From NCBI GenBank assembly GCA_905221605.1, contig CAJNDS010001313.1, positions 186,001 to 250,000 of the forward strand: 64,000 nt of DNA, given 5' to 3'. Below the pieces are notes generated by a model that was not told where the DNA came from, did no database searches, and was given only the letters and a program-made list of their open reading frames with translations. The number at the start of each line of letters is the position of its first letter. Within the stretch, counting starts at the first letter, position 1. Origin of the DNA: Symbiodinium natans. Taxonomy: Eukaryota; Sar; Dinophyceae; Suessiales; Symbiodiniaceae. Shown piece by piece: positions 1-12,791 of the stretch. The translations under genes and the position numbers were made by a program.

Positions 1-765
1 GTCAGGCCAACCGCGACGCTGATTTGTTCCGAGCTCTACCTCTGCTTCACGATGCCCAACACCATGTCCAAACCTCAAATCTTCTCAAATCTTCTAAAGT
101 TGCACTGCTGGCGTCGGGCTCAGGGAGAACGGTGAAGTTGGGGAGGCAGACGGCCTGGGGTAGCCTGCACGTGTGCTGCCAGACCGCAACAACTGCCTGA
201 TCACAATCACGAACTCAGCGACATCTCGACATCACGACACAACGCAACTCTCCTGACCCTCTCCTGACTCCTAGTCATACCTGCCAGTGCCAGAGTTCAT
301 GTCACTCCGGCCTTTCTGCGGCAGGGAGCCTTGCTCGTTTGAAGCCAGAAGGGCCTACAGCGAGGAGAACTCTGCGTGACATGCTTCGACAGACTGTGCA
401 AGATCAACATGGTCCTGGGTTCGAGAATATGAGCTGATTTGTTTTTGTGGATGCTTTGCCTGGAGAGCTTTTGTCGCGGCTACATCCACAGTGTCACCAT
501 CGGGCTCGGGGGAGACGACACCTCAGTGACTTGGGCGCTCCGGGATTCTTCAGCATCTTCGGCAGAATCTCCGGTCTTAACGAAGGAAGTGCTGGGCCTT
601 TGGCGCTTTCGCCAGTCATCCTCCGCTCCCGCAAGGTGCACCTGGGGGTTCCGGGCTTGTCAGGACGGAGCAAAGACCGCTGCTGCGTAGCAGTGTTCCA
701 GCCTTGTGCTGGAGAGAGCTCTTTCTCCTGCGTGAGGTCTTCTCTGCAGTCGACCTCGTTCAGAT

Positions 766-920
766 TCACGATCTTAGTTTCTTCCATGGTCGCTCGGCAC
801 ACACACTGCTGTTACTGGTCTTGGCGCGGGTCAAGAGCTTCCAGATCTCGTCACTCGTCCACGCGTCCTCATGCTTGCGAACACGTAGCAGCGTCGCAGT
901 AGCTGTATGATACTCCAGTC
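766..920 (-). CDS. candidate internal or 3' exon, unidentified
   Basis: On the minus strand an AG|G acceptor at 920/921 is followed by about 50 open codons to a TGA at 766-768. The translation has a protein-like composition, including the run RKHEDAWTSDEIWKLLTRAK. I do not recognise the family. The call rests only on composition and a plausible acceptor, and the frame could be coincidental. The rest of bases 1-1350 shows nothing I can support on either strand. Confidence 0.3.
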
Positions 921-1359
921 CTCATGGTGAATATGACTTGCTGCCCATCACAAGCGGGCTTGAGATGTTGCATGCCCTAAGCTTGTGATCCGACATGACC
1001 CAAGTGTAGATGTGGTGCATTGCCCGATGCTTCTGCCTCCTGGCATTTCTTAAGCCCGATGTCCTGGGCTGCTTCCAAAGCTTGCAGCAGATATTTTGAC
1101 ACCTTGGCACAGTGGAGCTCAACCAGTATCCTCAGAACCCAGAGTCCCGATGAGCACCTAGGACCCTGCAGAGTCCCTACAGAGTGCTAGAGGCAGGCCT
1201 AGGAGGGCCTTGCGGCCTAGAGGGAGACAAGCAGACTTTTCCACAGGCGCTCCTGTACAGTGCCTTCTGCAACGGCTCTTGCAGCAAAGACGGACGCAAG
1301 GCGCCCAAAGCACTCTGTTCCATGATGCATGTCATTGTGAGTGCCCCTTTCGAAGCTTC

Positions 1360-2235
1360 CTAGAAAAGAGCCCCGAAGGACTTGGAGTCAGGTGCATCCA
1401 AGAATTCAGGGCGCGAGCTCTCCCGACCAAGCCGGACCTCATACTCTGCAAGCACCCGTACGTACTTCGGCCGGATACAGGGCCTTTGAGCTCTGACAAG
1501 CTGAAGCGCGGCATCTAATGACATCTCCTCAATGGCCATGAGAAGTGCCACGACTACTACTACAGAGCGGTTGCATCCCAGCGCACAAAAGACGTATAAG
1601 GGACGGTCATCCTGCCTCCTCGCGTCGCGAGCGAAGAGGACCGCGGAGTCTAGTGCTTCAGGCCAATCTTGCTCACTGCCCTTATCGTCCAAGTTCAAGA
1701 CCAAGCGCCTCTCAACCGGAAAGAGCTCACGCAGCACGGGGGTGATGTTGCGCTCGACAGCTGCACAAATCATCCCGCCAGCCTCATGCAAATCAAGCGA
1801 TGGTTGGCGGAGGGCACCACCCAACCAAATCCAGGAGTTCACGCGGCTGATGATCTCTGTTTGGGACTGCTTGTACTCCTCCTTGGCAGCCCGGCATTCG
1901 TCCACGAACGCTCGCAACCTTGGGTCGACGATCTCCGGTGGATCCTTGGCCGCTCGAATGCAGGTCTTGCAGCGGGCACGGTCGCCTTTTCGCCACTGTG
2001 ACCCAGAGAAGCACTCCCTTGGTAGGCTTTCGGCACAAGACGCGCACTCCAGCTCTGCCGGCTCTGCCAAGCTTTCAGGGGCAAGAACCCCTTCGGCCTG
2101 CACATGGCTCTCCCCCATTGCCCACTCAGCCGGGACAGCCTGCGGCCCTGCGCATTTGGGCCAATGAAGCCCTGCAGCACGGAGCCGCATGAATCCTTGC
2201 GTGGGCCCTGACTCCTGGGACACTGGCAGTCTCAT
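1360..2235 (-). CDS. Stc1-type zinc finger fused to dual-specificity phosphatase
   Basis: One uninterrupted reading frame of about 291 residues, started here at the ATG at 2235. Translation could also enter from an upstream exon. Near residues 60-95 there is a CxxC...CxxC finger with the spacing and the FS..QWRKG..ARCK.C pattern of Stc1 domains, which in fission yeast link RNAi to heterochromatin. Residues about 125-280 match a dual-specificity protein phosphatase: WIWLGGAL at the start, the NLDD segment supplying a candidate general acid, then the P-loop FCALGCNRS, which fits CX5R followed by Ser, and the helix ending RPCIRPKYVRVLAEYE. The usual His before the catalytic Cys is Phe. Family knowledge predicts removal of phosphate from protein Ser/Thr/Tyr or from another phospho-substrate. 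The substrate and any chromatin role are unknown. Being intronless is unusual beside its neighbours and may reflect origin from a processed copy. Confidence 0.85.
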   Translation of the reverse strand: MRLPVSQESGPTQGFMRLRAAGLHWPKCAGPQAVPAEWAMGESHVQAEGVLAPESLAEPAELECASCAESLPRECFSGSQWRKGDRARCKTCIRAAKDPPEIVDPRLRAFVDECRAAKEEYKQSQTEIISRVNSWIWLGGALRQPSLDLHEAGGMICAAVERNITPVLRELFPVERRLVLNLDDKGSEQDWPEALDSAVLFARDARRQDDRPLYVFCALGCNRSVVVVVALLMAIEEMSLDAALQLVRAQRPCIRPKYVRVLAEYEVRLGRESSRPEFLDAPDSKSFGALF

Positions 2236-2309
2236 CAACACGACAACGGTGAAGCATCTCCTTGCCGAGTCGGCAAACTGGATAGCAGCTGAGCATTTCT
2301 GACTTCAAA

Positions 2310-4094
2310 GTCGTCTTGCAATCTGCAAGAGAAGGCTACACTGAACTGTCCTCGAACTCGCCCTTGCTCACCTTGCCACCAGCCTGCCAGATGGGAGCAT
2401 CACATCTTAGCACACAGTAGATTGTCCCACGATCGCTGACAATTCCTGCTGACGGGTAGGGATGACATCAGGGTCAGGCATTCTCTTGGGTGAGAAGCAT
2501 GCGTCTGCAGCATGCCTCTGCGCATGAAAGGAAGATGTGTTGCAGCGTGGTCGTACGGCGCAGGTAATTCTAGTTCGGGTCGAGTGTGCTGCTATGTGGT
2601 TCTGGCGTTTGGGGTGTGATTTGTTTGTCGGGCCTTCACTTCAATAGTCAGCGAACTCCCTGTGACATTTCTGTCATACCCACCCATCTTTGGATGAGTT
2701 TCTTGTCTTTCTTCTCTGGTTGTCTTGCGTCATTTCCTAACAGCCTTTGGGCTTTTTCATTGCAAACGAAGCTCACGAATATAAAAAACCTCAGCCTTGA
2801 ATGTGATGCGTAACAAGATGAAAACTAGAGCGGACCTCGGTAATCAGCTTCTCCAGCCGGCGCCAGACGGGTCCCATCCTGATGTCAGGGACTCAACCCA
2901 CTGAGTGGCACGCACTGAGACCGGCTCTGCCGAGTGAGCGAGCGCTGAAACACCAAGCTCTGTGCAGGGCGCCGCGAACCAGGACATTCTTGATCCCACC
3001 GGCCATGGCGTCACCCGCATGTTCACGATCCATCCTCAGCAGTGCTTCGGAAGCAGAGAGGCCTCTAGGAGATGCCCACAAGAACCTCCCCAAAAGAGAA
3101 CCTCCAAAGGCTTGCAACAAAGAAAGCTGCATTAATATTTTAAAGCCCCAGTAGGGGTAAAGGGATCCCAGACTCAAAAACCCCCTCCTCCTCCTCCTCC
3201 TCTTCTCTCCCCTCTTCTTTAAACGAGCCCGGGCGGCTTCCTCAGCACCTGGAGCGGCTCCGCCCCGGCGCCCACGAGGACGCGCACCGTGCCCAGGGTC
3301 CTCAGAGAAGACAACAACAGCACATCAGAAAGAGAGGGGCTTTTAATAAACCCTCTCATTATACAAATCTACTATAGCCCTCTTATATAAATCTACTAAA
3401 ACCCTCTTATTATACAAATCTACTCTCGGAGCTTAAGGCTTAAGGTAGCCTCTGCGATTCTGTGCACCCGAGTGGCTGTGCACGGCGTGTGGACGCCGCC
3501 ACGGCCAAAGGCGAAAGGCCGCGGTCGTCTGCAACCTGGCGCAAATCAGGGCAAATCACACGGCCACAGCTTGGCTCACAACAGCTCGGAGCGGCTCACA
3601 CCTTTGTTGTTTTTTTTTTGTTTCTGTGTGGCTGTGAACGTCCTAGAACTTGGCACAATAATTCAACACAGCGGCGTCACAGTGTGTATTGAAGGGTCGA
3701 TGTCATCAGCTGCTACGACGTTGCCCTCTCATGCGGCTGACATGTACTTCCCAGTAAATGGATCGAACGGCGAAAGCTTTGCTGGGTTTGACATCGGAAA
3801 ACTCCGTCAACCATCTTCACGATTAACACCCCCCCTTTGCTTACGACCCAAATGAGATATTAGACTCTGGGCGACCTGACATAATGAAAATCGTTCATGA
3901 AACAAACTGTTTAGCCTAAACCCCGGCCAGAAAATCTCCTAGTCCTGCACCACATCATAAAATGTCCGCGACATTAGCTCTCTTCCCCAGCAACTAACCC
4001 TCGAACTCCAGATTCACTGCAATGGTCGGAACGGCTCCTTTACTTTTCTTTTCGCCATACGCTGTTGCTCCACGTCCCCAGACAAACTTCCTGT
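2310..4094. other. intergenic, no supported gene
   Basis: No open frame here has convincing composition or domain content on either strand. It contains a short (CTC)n run at about 3183-3206 and an imperfect threefold repeat of roughly 30 bp at 3351-3424. Nothing else could be supported. Confidence 0.5.
3351..3424. repeat. imperfect tandem repeat, ~30-bp unit
   Basis: Three diverged copies built around CCCTCTTATTATACAAATCT, each followed by CTACT(A), lie head to tail. They are preceded by a (CTC)n microsatellite at 3183-3206. No coding frame crosses them convincingly. Confidence 0.6.
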
Positions 4095-6289
4095 TCATTT
4101 CTGCTCGCATGTCGCCTGTTGCACAGACTCCTCCGGCGGACATGCTTTGTCAACGTCACTTGCTTGCGGGTGGATGCCCGTAGCTGTGATCAATTCAGTT
4201 ACCAACACAGTCCCAGCAAGCACAAAAAGCAGGGAGCTTGTACTGCCCTGGGAAACACTGAGGCCCGCCATGGAAACCAGCGAGCTCAGCATGTACTGGG
4301 AAGACAGGTCGACACTGGTGGCTGTGCCAGCCAGCTCACGAAGATCCCTTGAAAACTCGGCATGGTATGCGATGATGGGAGGGAAGACTACGAACTGCAG
4401 GAACGAGATGCTGGACAGGTACCATATGATGCTGTCTGAGTGTATGCCGGCCAGAACCAGCACCAATGCAGCAAACAGCAGCAGCGGCATAAACATTCGA
4501 AGCACGGACGCAGGCTCTACATGCAGCCTGCTTGCCACCACCGAGCCCAGCGCTACGGCCACAGCGAATGCGGCCGTATATACTGATGTCTGCTTCACTG
4601 TCTGGCCGAAGCGATCTTGGAGAATAAAGGCATTGGTGGAAATGACCAGGTCGAACAAGCTCTTGGTCGTCCCAACACACGCGAGAATTGAAAGCCGCCT
4701 GTGGCTGCTGAGTATGTGATAGATGTCCCCAGCCTCAGTATGTCATGACAAAGGCCTGGCGGCCGGGCGCCTAGACTGCACGTTAGGGAGGCGACCCCGT
4801 TCAGAGGCTGGCGTTTATGAAGCGAACTGAAGCGACGGACTTGCCAATTGGGGGCAGGATTTTGGGCGTTCTTCTTTGCAGGTCTGTGCAGAATCCGTGT
4901 CTTTGAAGAGCGCTGCGCAAAGAAATCTATGGCCTGAATGGGCCTAGAGGGGTCAAGCCTCAGAAGGTCTTGAGGCCACCCGAAACGGAAGCACCACCCC
5001 ACGTGGCTGTTGAATAGTATTGAATTGAACTATGTGAACTGCTATGAGAGCAACAAGGATAGCTGAGGCTGCGGCTAGGTTGTTGCATTGCGGACGTGCA
5101 GCGGCAGTCTCGTGGAACACTTGCCAGCTCACACATGCCGCCAGAACTGCTAGAAGAGCCAACAAGCCAAAGGGAAATCTCCAGCCAAATGCAGAGGCCA
5201 GGAACCCTCCAACAACCGGGGCGAAGATCGGGCCGATCTGCATGAGAAACAACATTCTACCCATTGCCTGCTGCCTGCTGGCCGGGTCGTCAAAGCAGTC
5301 ACGCATGCTTGCGAGAATGACGACGTACACAGAGGCTGCCAAGCCTTGGATCACACGCCCAGCCATGAACCAGGCCAGATTGGTGGCGCCTGAGAAAAAG
5401 ACACAAAACTGTGCTTGTCATTCAGCTATCAGAATTAGTAGCAGGTATGTTGTTTGAGTCTGGCTTGCTTTCTGAGCTTGCAGAAAGCAGTAGCAACATG
5501 CAAGGATAGCACCTGGATAGCCAAACAACGACGAAACCACCCAAGGCGCACATGCAAGTGAAGGTGCTGATGGCTTGCATTACTTGACAAATCAATATTA
5601 CTGGTCTTCTGCCGATTTGGTCCGAGAGCGGGCCGACAACCAGTATTCCAAGAGCGCAGCTGAGAAGATGGACCTGAATGGTGGACCCCATTGCAGTTGG
5701 AGACACTTTCAAATCCCTGGCGATGTCGGGCATGTTTGGCTGGTATTGGTCCGTGCAGGAATAGTCCAAGAGCATTGTCATTGCCAGGACCAGCTGAGTC
5801 ACCATGGTCATGCCGGTTGTCTCCTAACAAGAATGAATGGCGTCTTGGAACGTCTTGGATGGATACTCTGCACATCACTTCGCCAAGCTCTGCCAAGACG
5901 CTCGTGCTTTTGGCAGACAATCTTGGGGCACACCACGGCAGGCCAGGTAGGGCAGGAGCAATGCCAAAGACAATGCGGTAAGCACTGTTATTGCCTGGGA
6001 CATCCACCTCAGCAGGGCTGAAGAAAAACAAGGATCAAGACAGCCTCACGCCCTGCGACAACGTCTCCGTTGCAGGGGAAGTGGCTGGACCACAGGCCAA
6101 GCCGGCCAAGCTAATGTGTCGCTTTGCCAGGCTGACTTCCACATCTGAAGCATCTCGAACCTCAACTTGCTGCAAGATTTTTCTTTTAGCTTTCTCCGAA
6201 GGCTGCAACATGCTGGAACTGAGTGGCTGCTGCTGCTGCCACAGTCGAGGCCAGTCCACATCGGCAACGTGTTGAAGAGTCGTCTTCAT
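4095..6289 (-). CDS. MFS drug/metabolite exporter, Bcr/CflA-like, five exons
   Basis: Proposed join: 6289-6052, 6017-5884, 5823-5541, 5389-5092, 4698-4095, giving 519 codons including the stop with all phases closing. Donors are GC, GC, GT and GC. The frame reads a cytoplasmic N-terminal extension, a hydrophobic segment (exon 2), then the transporter. Features include the first-helix loop ending in DQYQPNMPDIARDL, the loop 2-3 signature GPLSDQIGRRPVIL, AGRVIQGLAAS in helix 4, and QIGPIFAPVVGGFLASAFGW in helix 5. Exon 5 adds the C-terminal helices, ending in a hydrophilic tail. This is the layout of 12-helix H+ antiporters of the Bcr/CflA (DHA1) group, which export drugs or metabolites across a membrane. 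The N-terminal ext., about 90 residues before the first hydrophobic stretch, is longer than in bacteria. An in-frame upstream Met exists, so the true start is uncertain. The substrate cannot be inferred. Confidence 0.88.
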
Positions 6290-6475
6290 GACGGCAGGAA
6301 AGGCGCGAAAATCTGAAGATGTCTGACAATAGCGTTGGGCATTTGAGATGTCAAGCCTGAACGGCTGCGAATGCAAAACTGCAGGCAGGCGGCCTCCGTA
6401 AACACACATAAACAGCAGGGCCATCGAACAAATGATCGAAAACCATCGAACCCCCCACCCAAAAAAAAGAAACAT

Positions 6476-8503
6476 CTAAGCGCCGGAAAAAAATCTCGAA
6501 AGAAGAAGGGATGTTTGACTCGTCATTGACCCTGTCTTTGGCCTCAGGGTCGCTGCGGAAGCTTAGCAGCTGCTCAACCTGAGAGAAGACCCGTCTTCGT
6601 ACGATTCAGCTGTTATGGCCGGCTACTGCAACAACTGCAAGGCACACCGTGCTGGCCCTCTGAGCGCATCTACCTGATACTAGTGACACCAATCCAGTTG
6701 ACACCGCATCTTGACAGAAGTTGCCTTCGGCTTCTTAGGGACAGACTGCTTTGGTGTCGGGCCGGCTGGCTGCGAGCCACAGTGGCGTCCGGCCCAGGTG
6801 GTCGCGCACCTCGGCAAGCTGAGATCAGGGCTTGGAGAGCTGAGACCACCGTGCTAGAATTGACGAGTCCGGGGTCTGATGACGAGGCACATGGAGCGGC
6901 AGTAGCTCTGACAACGAAGCGTCGGCATTAACCTCCAGGTTTGAGCAGCAATGATCCCAAGACAACACCAGAATCGGTCCAGAAAATGCTCAGTCACTGG
7001 AACCGAGAGCGAGATGCTCAACAAGAATGAAATTGCACACGGCCTGCCGACTTTGTTGCTTTGCCACACTCTGTTACAGTAGTAGACCAGCCGCGCTGCA
7101 GAAAGAGCTCAGCAACCAGTACCGAGCACCCACTGCAATTCACGCACTAGAATAGCACTAGCTTACTCTCCCCAAGTGACGAAGGAATACACACGATTCA
7201 CACGATCACTTGAGGGGGCCCTGGGACCGACTGACTTATTGATTGGCAATAGCCGCGGCTCAAACCCGTGCCAGAGTGACCCGAGCATGTGGCAATGCTT
7301 CCGAGACCAGGCGCAACAAGCGAGCAGCATACCTTTCACGCTCGATTCTGCACTGGAGACTCAAGCCCACCAAGCCTCAGCTTGCTCACTCAGCCAAACA
7401 GCTCAATTCAACCACGATACCTGCTCTGGCAGGCCGCATGAAGCAGCGTCTGCCCCTGCTCTTGATCCGTGGTCTTGCTGAGGTCCTGTCAAGGTCTACT
7501 CTTCTACCTGATCTCTGCCTAAAGCTGAGCTGAGTCACCTGGCAGCGGACACCACTAAGCCGCAGCCGACCACGTCGTTCCGACAAGACCTCCATGCGGC
7601 CAGTGCAAAGCACGATCCAGTTGCAAAGCTTGCCCTAATCCAGCCAGCCGAGACGACCATGCACGGTCACACGAAAGCCTAGCCAGTGAGGCGATTGCAT
7701 GCTTTTGCTATCGAGAGCCTCTGCCCTTGGCTGTGGGAGCCAGGCCCAGTGCCTGCAGGGATGCGCCAGGTCTTCGAAACTGTCAGATGTTGGGTCGTGT
7801 TCAGAGCCCATGAGGCCGCAGGCTGGAAGGTGCAGAAACGAAACCAACTCTGTTTTGCAAAAATGTGTAGTGTAGACATCTATAGGTTTTGAGATCCCTG
7901 AAGGTGGTTTTCCCCTTGCAGTCGGTTCCCAGCCTCGTCCGTCGAACGCCTGATGGAAGCACCTCCTAGAAAGGCTGCGTGCGGCGGAGAAGCATGTCTT
8001 ACGTAGTCTGTTTGTTGTCCAATCTTCTGCGTTCAGTTCAGCGCTTACAGTAGCGGCTCTCGAAAAAGCTGACCTTCTTTGGCTCGCATGCGGCGGCATG
8101 GCCTTAATGTGCCTTGATGACCCTGAGCCCCTCAGCTTGACGCCACTAACGCTCACCCAAACGCATGCTCAATGCCTCCGTGGCGAAGCCCGAGGCCGAA
8201 GTGCCTGCTGGCGCCATCGCCTGCAGAGTCCAGCGGTGGCAGCGTGTCCTGAGGTCGCCCTGGCCACCCTGCTGGCAAACAGCCCTGTCCTGCGAAAGCA
8301 AAGAAACTTGGCCAATTTCGCAGCCCAAGGATCAGCAGGCCGGGAAAATATTCGGATTGCCTGCATGCGCACAACAGTGGTTGCAAGCCCACACGTGGAA
8401 AGGGCATCTGCCATGGCTCGGTCTTATTTGGACCGTAGACATATACGGCATTCGCAATGCTGAGAAGAGATGCCTCAATTCCACAGACACCTGCGGAATG
8501 CAG
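6476..8503. other. intergenic, no supported gene
   Basis: Short overlapping frames occur on both strands, but none has domain content, a good codon pattern or linked splice sites. I see nothing to annotate. Confidence 0.45.
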
Positions 8504-8725
8504 TCATCTTCCTCCTGCCAGAGAGCGCAACAGTTGTGAGTGCAACTGGTCGGAGTCACAAGTCGACAAGAGTGCGTCCTCCCAGGAAGGCAGCACCAGC
8601 GCCAGCGCGCCGCCCAGGAAGTTCTGGAGCCGGTCCACCCAACTCTTCCCATCTTTGGGGTCGAATCTAAGTTGCGCATCACGAAGCTTCTCAGCTTTGA
8701 GACTGTAAACACATCCAAAAGCCAA
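8504..8725 (-). CDS. candidate exon, unidentified (possibly gag-like)
   Basis: About 65 residues of soluble, helical appearance follow a possible acceptor after GTTTACAG near 8717. The run LRFDPKDGKSWVDRLQNFLG has the general shape of the start of retroelement gag proteins in protists, but no zinc knuckle, protease or reverse transcriptase was found nearby. It could equally be an exon of an unrelated host gene. Confidence 0.3.
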   Translation of the reverse strand: MAFGCVYSLKAEKLRDAQLRFDPKDGKSWVDRLQNFLGGALALVLPSWEDALLSTCDSDQLHSQLLRSLAGGR

Positions 8726-9902
8726 GAAGCAAAGCTGTGGGAGGCCGCTGCCGCAAGTGCGGAAACAGCCTGATCTGAAAATGGGATACAGGCAGCCGCA
8801 TCACGTAACTGCACCGAAGCTGCTACACTTGGTGCTTTCGGAGGGGCGATTTGCCGTCTGCCAAGGTGTCAATGCTGTGCATTTCCTGAGTAGCAAGGCA
8901 TGCCCATCACCAGCTTGTTACTTGGTGACACCACACACCATCTTTGGATTCACAGTGTCTCAGTGAGATGTATACGATATGTATATGCGACTTAAGGGCA
9001 GACGAGACTCCAGCAGGCAGAAACGCTTGGCATCTTCATCCTTGCGGCAGGATGTTCAGGGCTGAGCACATCTCGGCTGCCACAGACAGGTCCCCGAGCA
9101 TCCCCGACCACCACCCTCCTCGTCTTGCACCAGGCGCACCTGGAATGTGGAGAGCTTGAACTCAGTCTGAGGCACACCCTAACACGCACGAATCAAGTCC
9201 GGTGCATCCAGAAGCAGCTCATGAACGATCCGTAGAACACCGGCACCCGCGATACCTTGGGCAGAAGTGGTCCAAACTTTGCACTATCGAGGCCATTTGG
9301 GGGAGATGGGGAGTTGGGTGGGAGGAGCTGCGGCAGTTCCGGGTGTTGGGAGGCCTTGGTTGGGGGACAGAGAAAAATCGATGCGCAAATCGATGCGCCA
9401 CTCCAGGGCAGAAAATTAGACCTTCGTTGGGAAATCTTGGGCAGACCGCCGATGCATCATGCTACTCTAGTTGCACCTTTGCACCCTACACGCGAACTTA
9501 AGCCCTCGGACTACTTCAGCGGAGCCGGGGCGCGACATCGTTCATGATACCGCGGAGCTGCAAATTCCGGCTGTTACTCTCAACTCATTTCCAGCCATGA
9601 TGCTCGTGCCATCACGCAGTGACAGAGACGTCCCGTGTCTCAGATCCTCAAGCAGCTCAAGTCTTGTGCTTGCTCTTAGCACCCTCTACCTAACTTGCCA
9701 CAACATACCATAACTTCTACCTTATCAATCCTTTACCTGACATTGGCGCTACATCCCCCACAGCACTCCTCCAGAAGACGCTCCGCACGACCAGGTGCCC
9801 AGAACTTTGCCGAGTGCACACCATGCTCCTCTGAGGCAGTGACAACAAGCCCCCAAGGGACAATATTCATCAATATATAGACTCTGTAGACATACAGTAC
9901 TC

Positions 9903-10340
9903 ATGCTAAAACATCTCCTGAAGCCGTGCAACGAGGGCCGAGGAGTCGGGGAAGTCCTCGGCCTGCCATGCGCTGAGTCGCTGCGCTCTTGAGCTTGCAA
10001 CAACGCATGTCGAGGCGCTCAAAGCGCCCTTGGCAATTGGCACACATGGAACGGGGCCAAGACACTTTCCACAGCTGGCACAGAGCATCCTGTCCAGGGT
10101 GTCCAAGGAATGGGAGGGTCCAAGATAGCTGCACACGGCATGTATCCAAATGTTTGCAGCCGTATGCTGAGAATCCTGGGTTGGCCGCGCCCATCCAGGT
10201 AAGGCTCTGCTGGTGCCTGAGACGCGGAACATGTGAGATACCTTTCGTGCAGATTGCAATCAGGGCCAGGCCTTCGCTGACCTCGAAGCATGGGAGCTGC
10301 AGAAACCTGCAAAGAACTTTTTTTCGGCACCAGAACAATC
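9903..10340 (-). CDS. candidate exon cluster, unidentified
   Basis: All three minus-strand frames are partly open here, and switching between them at plausible splice sites gives protein-like text. One piece reads LPCFEVSEGLALIAICTK between a CTGCAG acceptor and an AAAG|GTATCT donor. The segment ending RLSAWQAEDF...LQEMF then meets a stop just after 9903. No family is recognised and exon limits are not resolved. Confidence 0.3.
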
Positions 10341-10650
10341 ATGACAAGTCAGAAGGCACGCTGAAGGCCGTCGAGGCACATCTGCAGCAGCTCAGGGCTG
10401 GCAGGGTCCTGCCCGCATCTTGAGCTTCTAGGATCTTGTGGGGATGGTGCCCTACTTGCCCTGCCTCTGCCTGAAGGGCTCGGAAAACGTCTTCCCGCAG
10501 GATCTCCAAATCCTCTCAGCTGCGCCCCGGCCCAAGCATCGTCCCATTCTTTGCACGACATGTGCAAAATTGTGCAAACCCCGTGAACATCACCAATCCT
10601 GCGCGGAATCCAAGCGCTCCAAGGCCTGATGCATCATCTGCCTCGGCTCC

Positions 10651-10690
10651 CCGCATGGCTTCGCATGGCTTCGCAGGGCTTCGCATGGCC
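10651..10690. repeat. 10-bp tandem repeat, four copies
   Basis: Four adjacent near-identical copies of TCGCATGGCT, with the third reading CAGGGCT. It lies between unidentified exons, in sequence with no supported gene. The flanking stretch 10.4-12.8 kb has open but unconvincing frames on both strands and nothing I can name. Confidence 0.8.
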
Positions 10691-12791
10691 AGTTGCGGCC
10701 TTTCACTCCCTTTCTGCTAAGTCAAGGCCAGGGGGCGCCACGGCTGTGGGGCCCCCCTGAGCTGTTGCCTGGACACCCAGTTCAACATGTTTCAGCCCAG
10801 TTGCACCATGCTGAAAGGACCTTCGGCTCAAGACATGTAAACCTTTCACCCGCCTCCGTCAGAATTTCTGCCCATGCCACATCCTGGGTGCAAGCGTGGA
10901 CAGATAACGTCGCCGCATCAGCACCAATTCCGCTGTGCTCCGATTCGCTTCAGAAAACAGATACTGAAACAACGCAATGACGCTGTCCATTTCCTGCCCA
11001 ATCTTGCAGCTATCCGACGACCCCCCTTCGCCAGCAAATCCTTGGCCATCTTACCTTCTAAGGTCGTTTACTTTCCCACCTCTTCGACCCCTCTTGGAAC
11101 TGCCGACAGTTCGGGGATAGGTTACTGCCGACGCATGTCGCGCGCATCTACACAAGCTCGGGCCGAGAGACCTCCAAGAAAGCCGGTTGCGATGTACTTG
11201 GCACGTCCTTTGGAAGCTCTCACAGATCTCGCAAGAATTCCGCAGGAGGTGCCTTGCCACCTGCCGACCTTTTGCCGGCAAAGGCACCAACGGGCAGGCT
11301 GCAGCTTCAGCCAGGCGGCGCATCTCCGGCATCCGCAGCCTTAGCTTGGTGCAGGATGGTGCAGTGCCACGCTTCACTATCGATGTTTCGAGCATGGATA
11401 CCGCTGGAACCCTCTCTGCCAAGCATCAGCTGCTGCGCTGTCAGTCGACCATCCGGCACCTGAGAAGGCACAAGCTGTGTGGCGTTTTGTCTTTTTTCGA
11501 TCCCAATGCAGATTCGCGGCTGGAACCAGAAGCTGCAGAAGCACCGAACTCAAGTTTCGGCACAAGCAGTCGTCCTCACAGGCCGGAACGCAGCTTGCCG
11601 GACAGCAGCAGGCTCTCATGGGAATGTAAAGCAGGCATGTGGCTTCAAGCTACTGACTGCATCATCGCTGCGATTTGGGTCCTGAGGAAACCAACTTGTG
11701 ATTCGACGATGGATGCTCTCCTCACGTGCAGCTTGACATAAGCCAGGATGGCCAAAGGTAACGGTCTGCCTGCAGAAAGGTTGGGCCTCCACTAGAAAAT
11801 TCTGTCACCTCGGCCTCGTCCTCTAATTCTATCTACCGCACAGACCTGAAAGTTAGACATGGAGGCACAGCGCAAATCGCTCAGAGTTACCACGGATTTC
11901 TCCGGTTTGCAAGCGAGGGCTTGCTGCACTGCAGGGCAGATCAGGCAACAACTCTCGACATCAATTGGGCTTCATGTGCACTGTCCTACACATTGGCCGC
12001 TCGCCATCATTAAGTGCTCAATGCTTAAAGGCACAATTGCAGCCCATGTCGTGACCTCCACGCCCCTCCCTGTTCAAGCCTTCAAACCTTCGATTACGCG
12101 ATGACCTACACTCCTGCAGCCGCCGAACGCCCTCCGCGAGCTTGGAACCAGGGTCTGCAGCCACGCTGTCCTCTTGAGCCACTGAGCCACCCTCCCTCTC
12201 GAGTACTGTTGCTCACGCTACTTGCAAAAACAACTCTCATAGACATCGCTTTAGAGCTGTGATGCTGTAACGAGCTCTTGCTGCATCATGCAGGCGTCAA
12301 GGGGTCAAGGAACCTACATCCCTGAGCAGAAATCGAGATGTATCCGGGTTGCATGGCAAAGCCGCAACGTGGAGCCGGAGGGAGGCTTCAGCTGTCCCAG
12401 GGTGACGACTTGAAGGAAAGCATCCTTCACGCAGGCCGGACTCCATCAACAGCCACGGAACGTAATGGAACTGTTGGACGCCTCTCAAGACACGTTGCCC
12501 TGCGAATACCACTCCAAAAAGGCTGAAGTGCGGCCTTTCTGCTTGCTTTGCAATGTTACTTTGTACTGACAATCTCAACAATCTCCGAAGAAACTACGGC
12601 CCGTTGGGTGTTTACACCCGTCTGGCACGGGTCCCCCAGAAGTATGCTCAATACAGAAATACTTTCGGTTTGACAGGTGGGTCTGTGTAGACGTTTAGAA
12701 CTCGTTGAGACTTTCCGACCAAAAACAAGGTTGGTGCTACTGCCCACCTATGTGGGAAGGCATCTGGGTGCATTGCTTCTCATAGCTTCAC

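Noticed and set aside
4147-4719. 190-codon plus-strand frame
   Set aside because: Exactly antisense to the last exon of the transporter, which has clear membrane-helix signatures.
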